Below, one piece after another: positions 22,414 through 22,962 of a DNA stretch of 22,962 bases. The position numbers were made by a program, and so were the translations under genes. The notes beneath the pieces were generated by a model. The model had not been told where the DNA came from. It did no database searches and saw only the letters and a list, made by a program, of their open reading frames with translations. The first letter of the stretch is position 1, and each line of letters starts with the position of its first letter. The stretch comes from a virus. The stretch lies in IMG/VR virus record IMGVR_UViG_3300021508_000006, positions 1 to 22,962 of that record; one strand, 5' to 3'.

Positions 22414-22962
22414 TTCAGCCACCCTTGCCCAGGAAGAACATTCAGCAGCTGAATCGGCCCTGAGGTGGGGCCGAAGTCGTCGTCGCCAATCCATGCTGCG
22501 TCATCAGCCGCCTGACGTACATCGCGCGTCAGGTTGTAGCGGTGCTTCATCATGATGACGTCGCCGATGTTCTGGCCTGCAGGTCCGCAGAAGTGTCTGG
22601 CGATGGACATGGCCATCATGGCGACGTCGGCCAACTCTTCGACCACACGGCCTGCGATGGGCTTGCCTGTGCCATTGCACTTCTGGCAATCGTCAGAAAC
22701 ACCACAGCCATCATTGCTACAGTCCTTGTGGCAGTACCCATGTTCGCGTCTATGCGTTGAGTATCCATCGCCATCGCACAAAGAGCAGTAGATATCGTAG
22801 TCACCGTCGCGGGCGGCCTCGAACACCTCGCTGACCTCCGAGTGCAGGTGCGCGAGGTGGTTGATTAGCTCGCTGAAGGTGCGTGGCGAGCGTCCTGTGG
22901 TGCGGCATCTATCGCACCCAACGCCCTCGCAGTGACGGCACACGTAGAAGCCGTGGTTGCGA
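22410..22962 (-). CDS. MazG-like NTP pyrophosphohydrolase with inserted Cys-rich zinc motifs (5' end outside window)
   Basis: Open to the right window edge, so the N-terminus is probably missing; a GTG at 22943 is in frame, but coding-like sequence (HGFYVCRHC) continues upstream. Counting from that GTG, E36xxE39 (EVSE) and E103xxD106 (ELAD) match the two metal-binding motifs of all-alpha MazG-type nucleotide pyrophosphohydrolases, which hydrolyse (d)NTPs to NMP and pyrophosphate using Mg2+. In the family these motifs are usually about 12-28 residues apart; here the gap is about 64. The extra residues hold C53xxC56xGxG, C71/C75, C80 and C86xxC89xGxG, like DnaJ zinc modules, and another such motif (C2xxC5xGxG, C10xxC13) lies N-terminal. 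Its stop overlaps the next start (ATGA). Family call from motifs only; nucleotide-pool control is inference. Confidence 0.6.
   Translation of the reverse strand, partial: RNHGFYVCRHCEGVGCDRCRTTGRSPRTFSELINHLAHLHSEVSEVFEAARDGDYDIYCSLCDGDGYSTHRREHGYCHKDCSNDGCGVSDDCQKCNGTGKPIAGRVVEELADVAMMAMSIARHFCGPAGQNIGDVIMMKHRYNLTRDVRQAADDAAWIGDDDFGPTSGPIQLLNVLPGQGWLK

Noticed and set aside
1-22962. tRNA genes, CRISPR arrays, insertion sequences, integrase or att sites
   Set aside because: No cloverleaf, direct-repeat array, transposase or recombinase coding sequence was recognised; almost all bases are covered by minus-strand virion or packaging genes.

Overview
The window is a G+C-rich block from a tailed double-stranded DNA bacteriophage or prophage (Caudoviricetes). 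A tail sheath, tail tube and gp25/J-type baseplate genes show that the virion has a contractile tail (myovirus morphotype). Every supported gene is on the minus strand, so transcription runs from right to left. Genes are tightly packed, with many ATGA, GTGA and TGATG overlaps and Shine-Dalgarno-led ATG or GTG starts. Nothing identifies the host beyond a bacterium with moderately high G+C. No integrase, tRNA, CRISPR array or insertion sequence was seen.

Layout in transcription order. (1) 22962-21992: the end of a MazG-like nucleotide pyrophosphohydrolase carrying cysteine-rich insertions, then two small coupled genes, one with a zinc-ribbon pattern. (2) 21981-18892: packaging genes, namely a 31-aa ORF, a terminase small-subunit candidate, a 53-aa ORF, an unknown 168-aa protein and the terminase large subunit. 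(3) 18887-15020: portal, scaffold, P22-like major capsid protein and a 106-aa protein. A candidate promoter precedes the scaffold gene and a strong intrinsic terminator follows the 106-aa gene. (4) 14934-10649: a MuF-type minor head region, the most unusual part. The N-terminal half of a MuF domain is fused to a long charged coiled coil and an HExxH metallopeptidase-like domain. A small Cys-rich gene follows. The missing C-terminal motif of the MuF domain is at the start of a separate 533-aa protein. (5) 10659-7982: connector (with a baseplate-J-like beta insertion), virion morphogenesis/tail completion, and a tail-terminator-like protein fused to a LamG/ConA-like domain. (6) 7968-5966: sheath and tube, closed by a second intrinsic terminator. 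(7) 5899-3036: tail assembly chaperone with a -1 frameshift product (A AAA AAG), tape measure protein, and a small one-TM protein. (8) 3088-1: gp53/CIS-like baseplate protein, LysM-like protein, gpD/gp44-like hub, gp25-like wedge and the start of baseplate J, which runs off the left edge.

The genes act together in head assembly (scaffold, coat, portal), DNA packaging (TerS/TerL), head-tail joining and contractile tail building. Terminators directly after the capsid and sheath/tube modules suggest that these high-copy proteins are uncoupled from the low-copy genes downstream. The parts most likely to be new biology are the split MuF locus with its metallopeptidase effector candidate, and the MazG protein with DnaJ-like zinc motifs placed between its two metal-binding helices.
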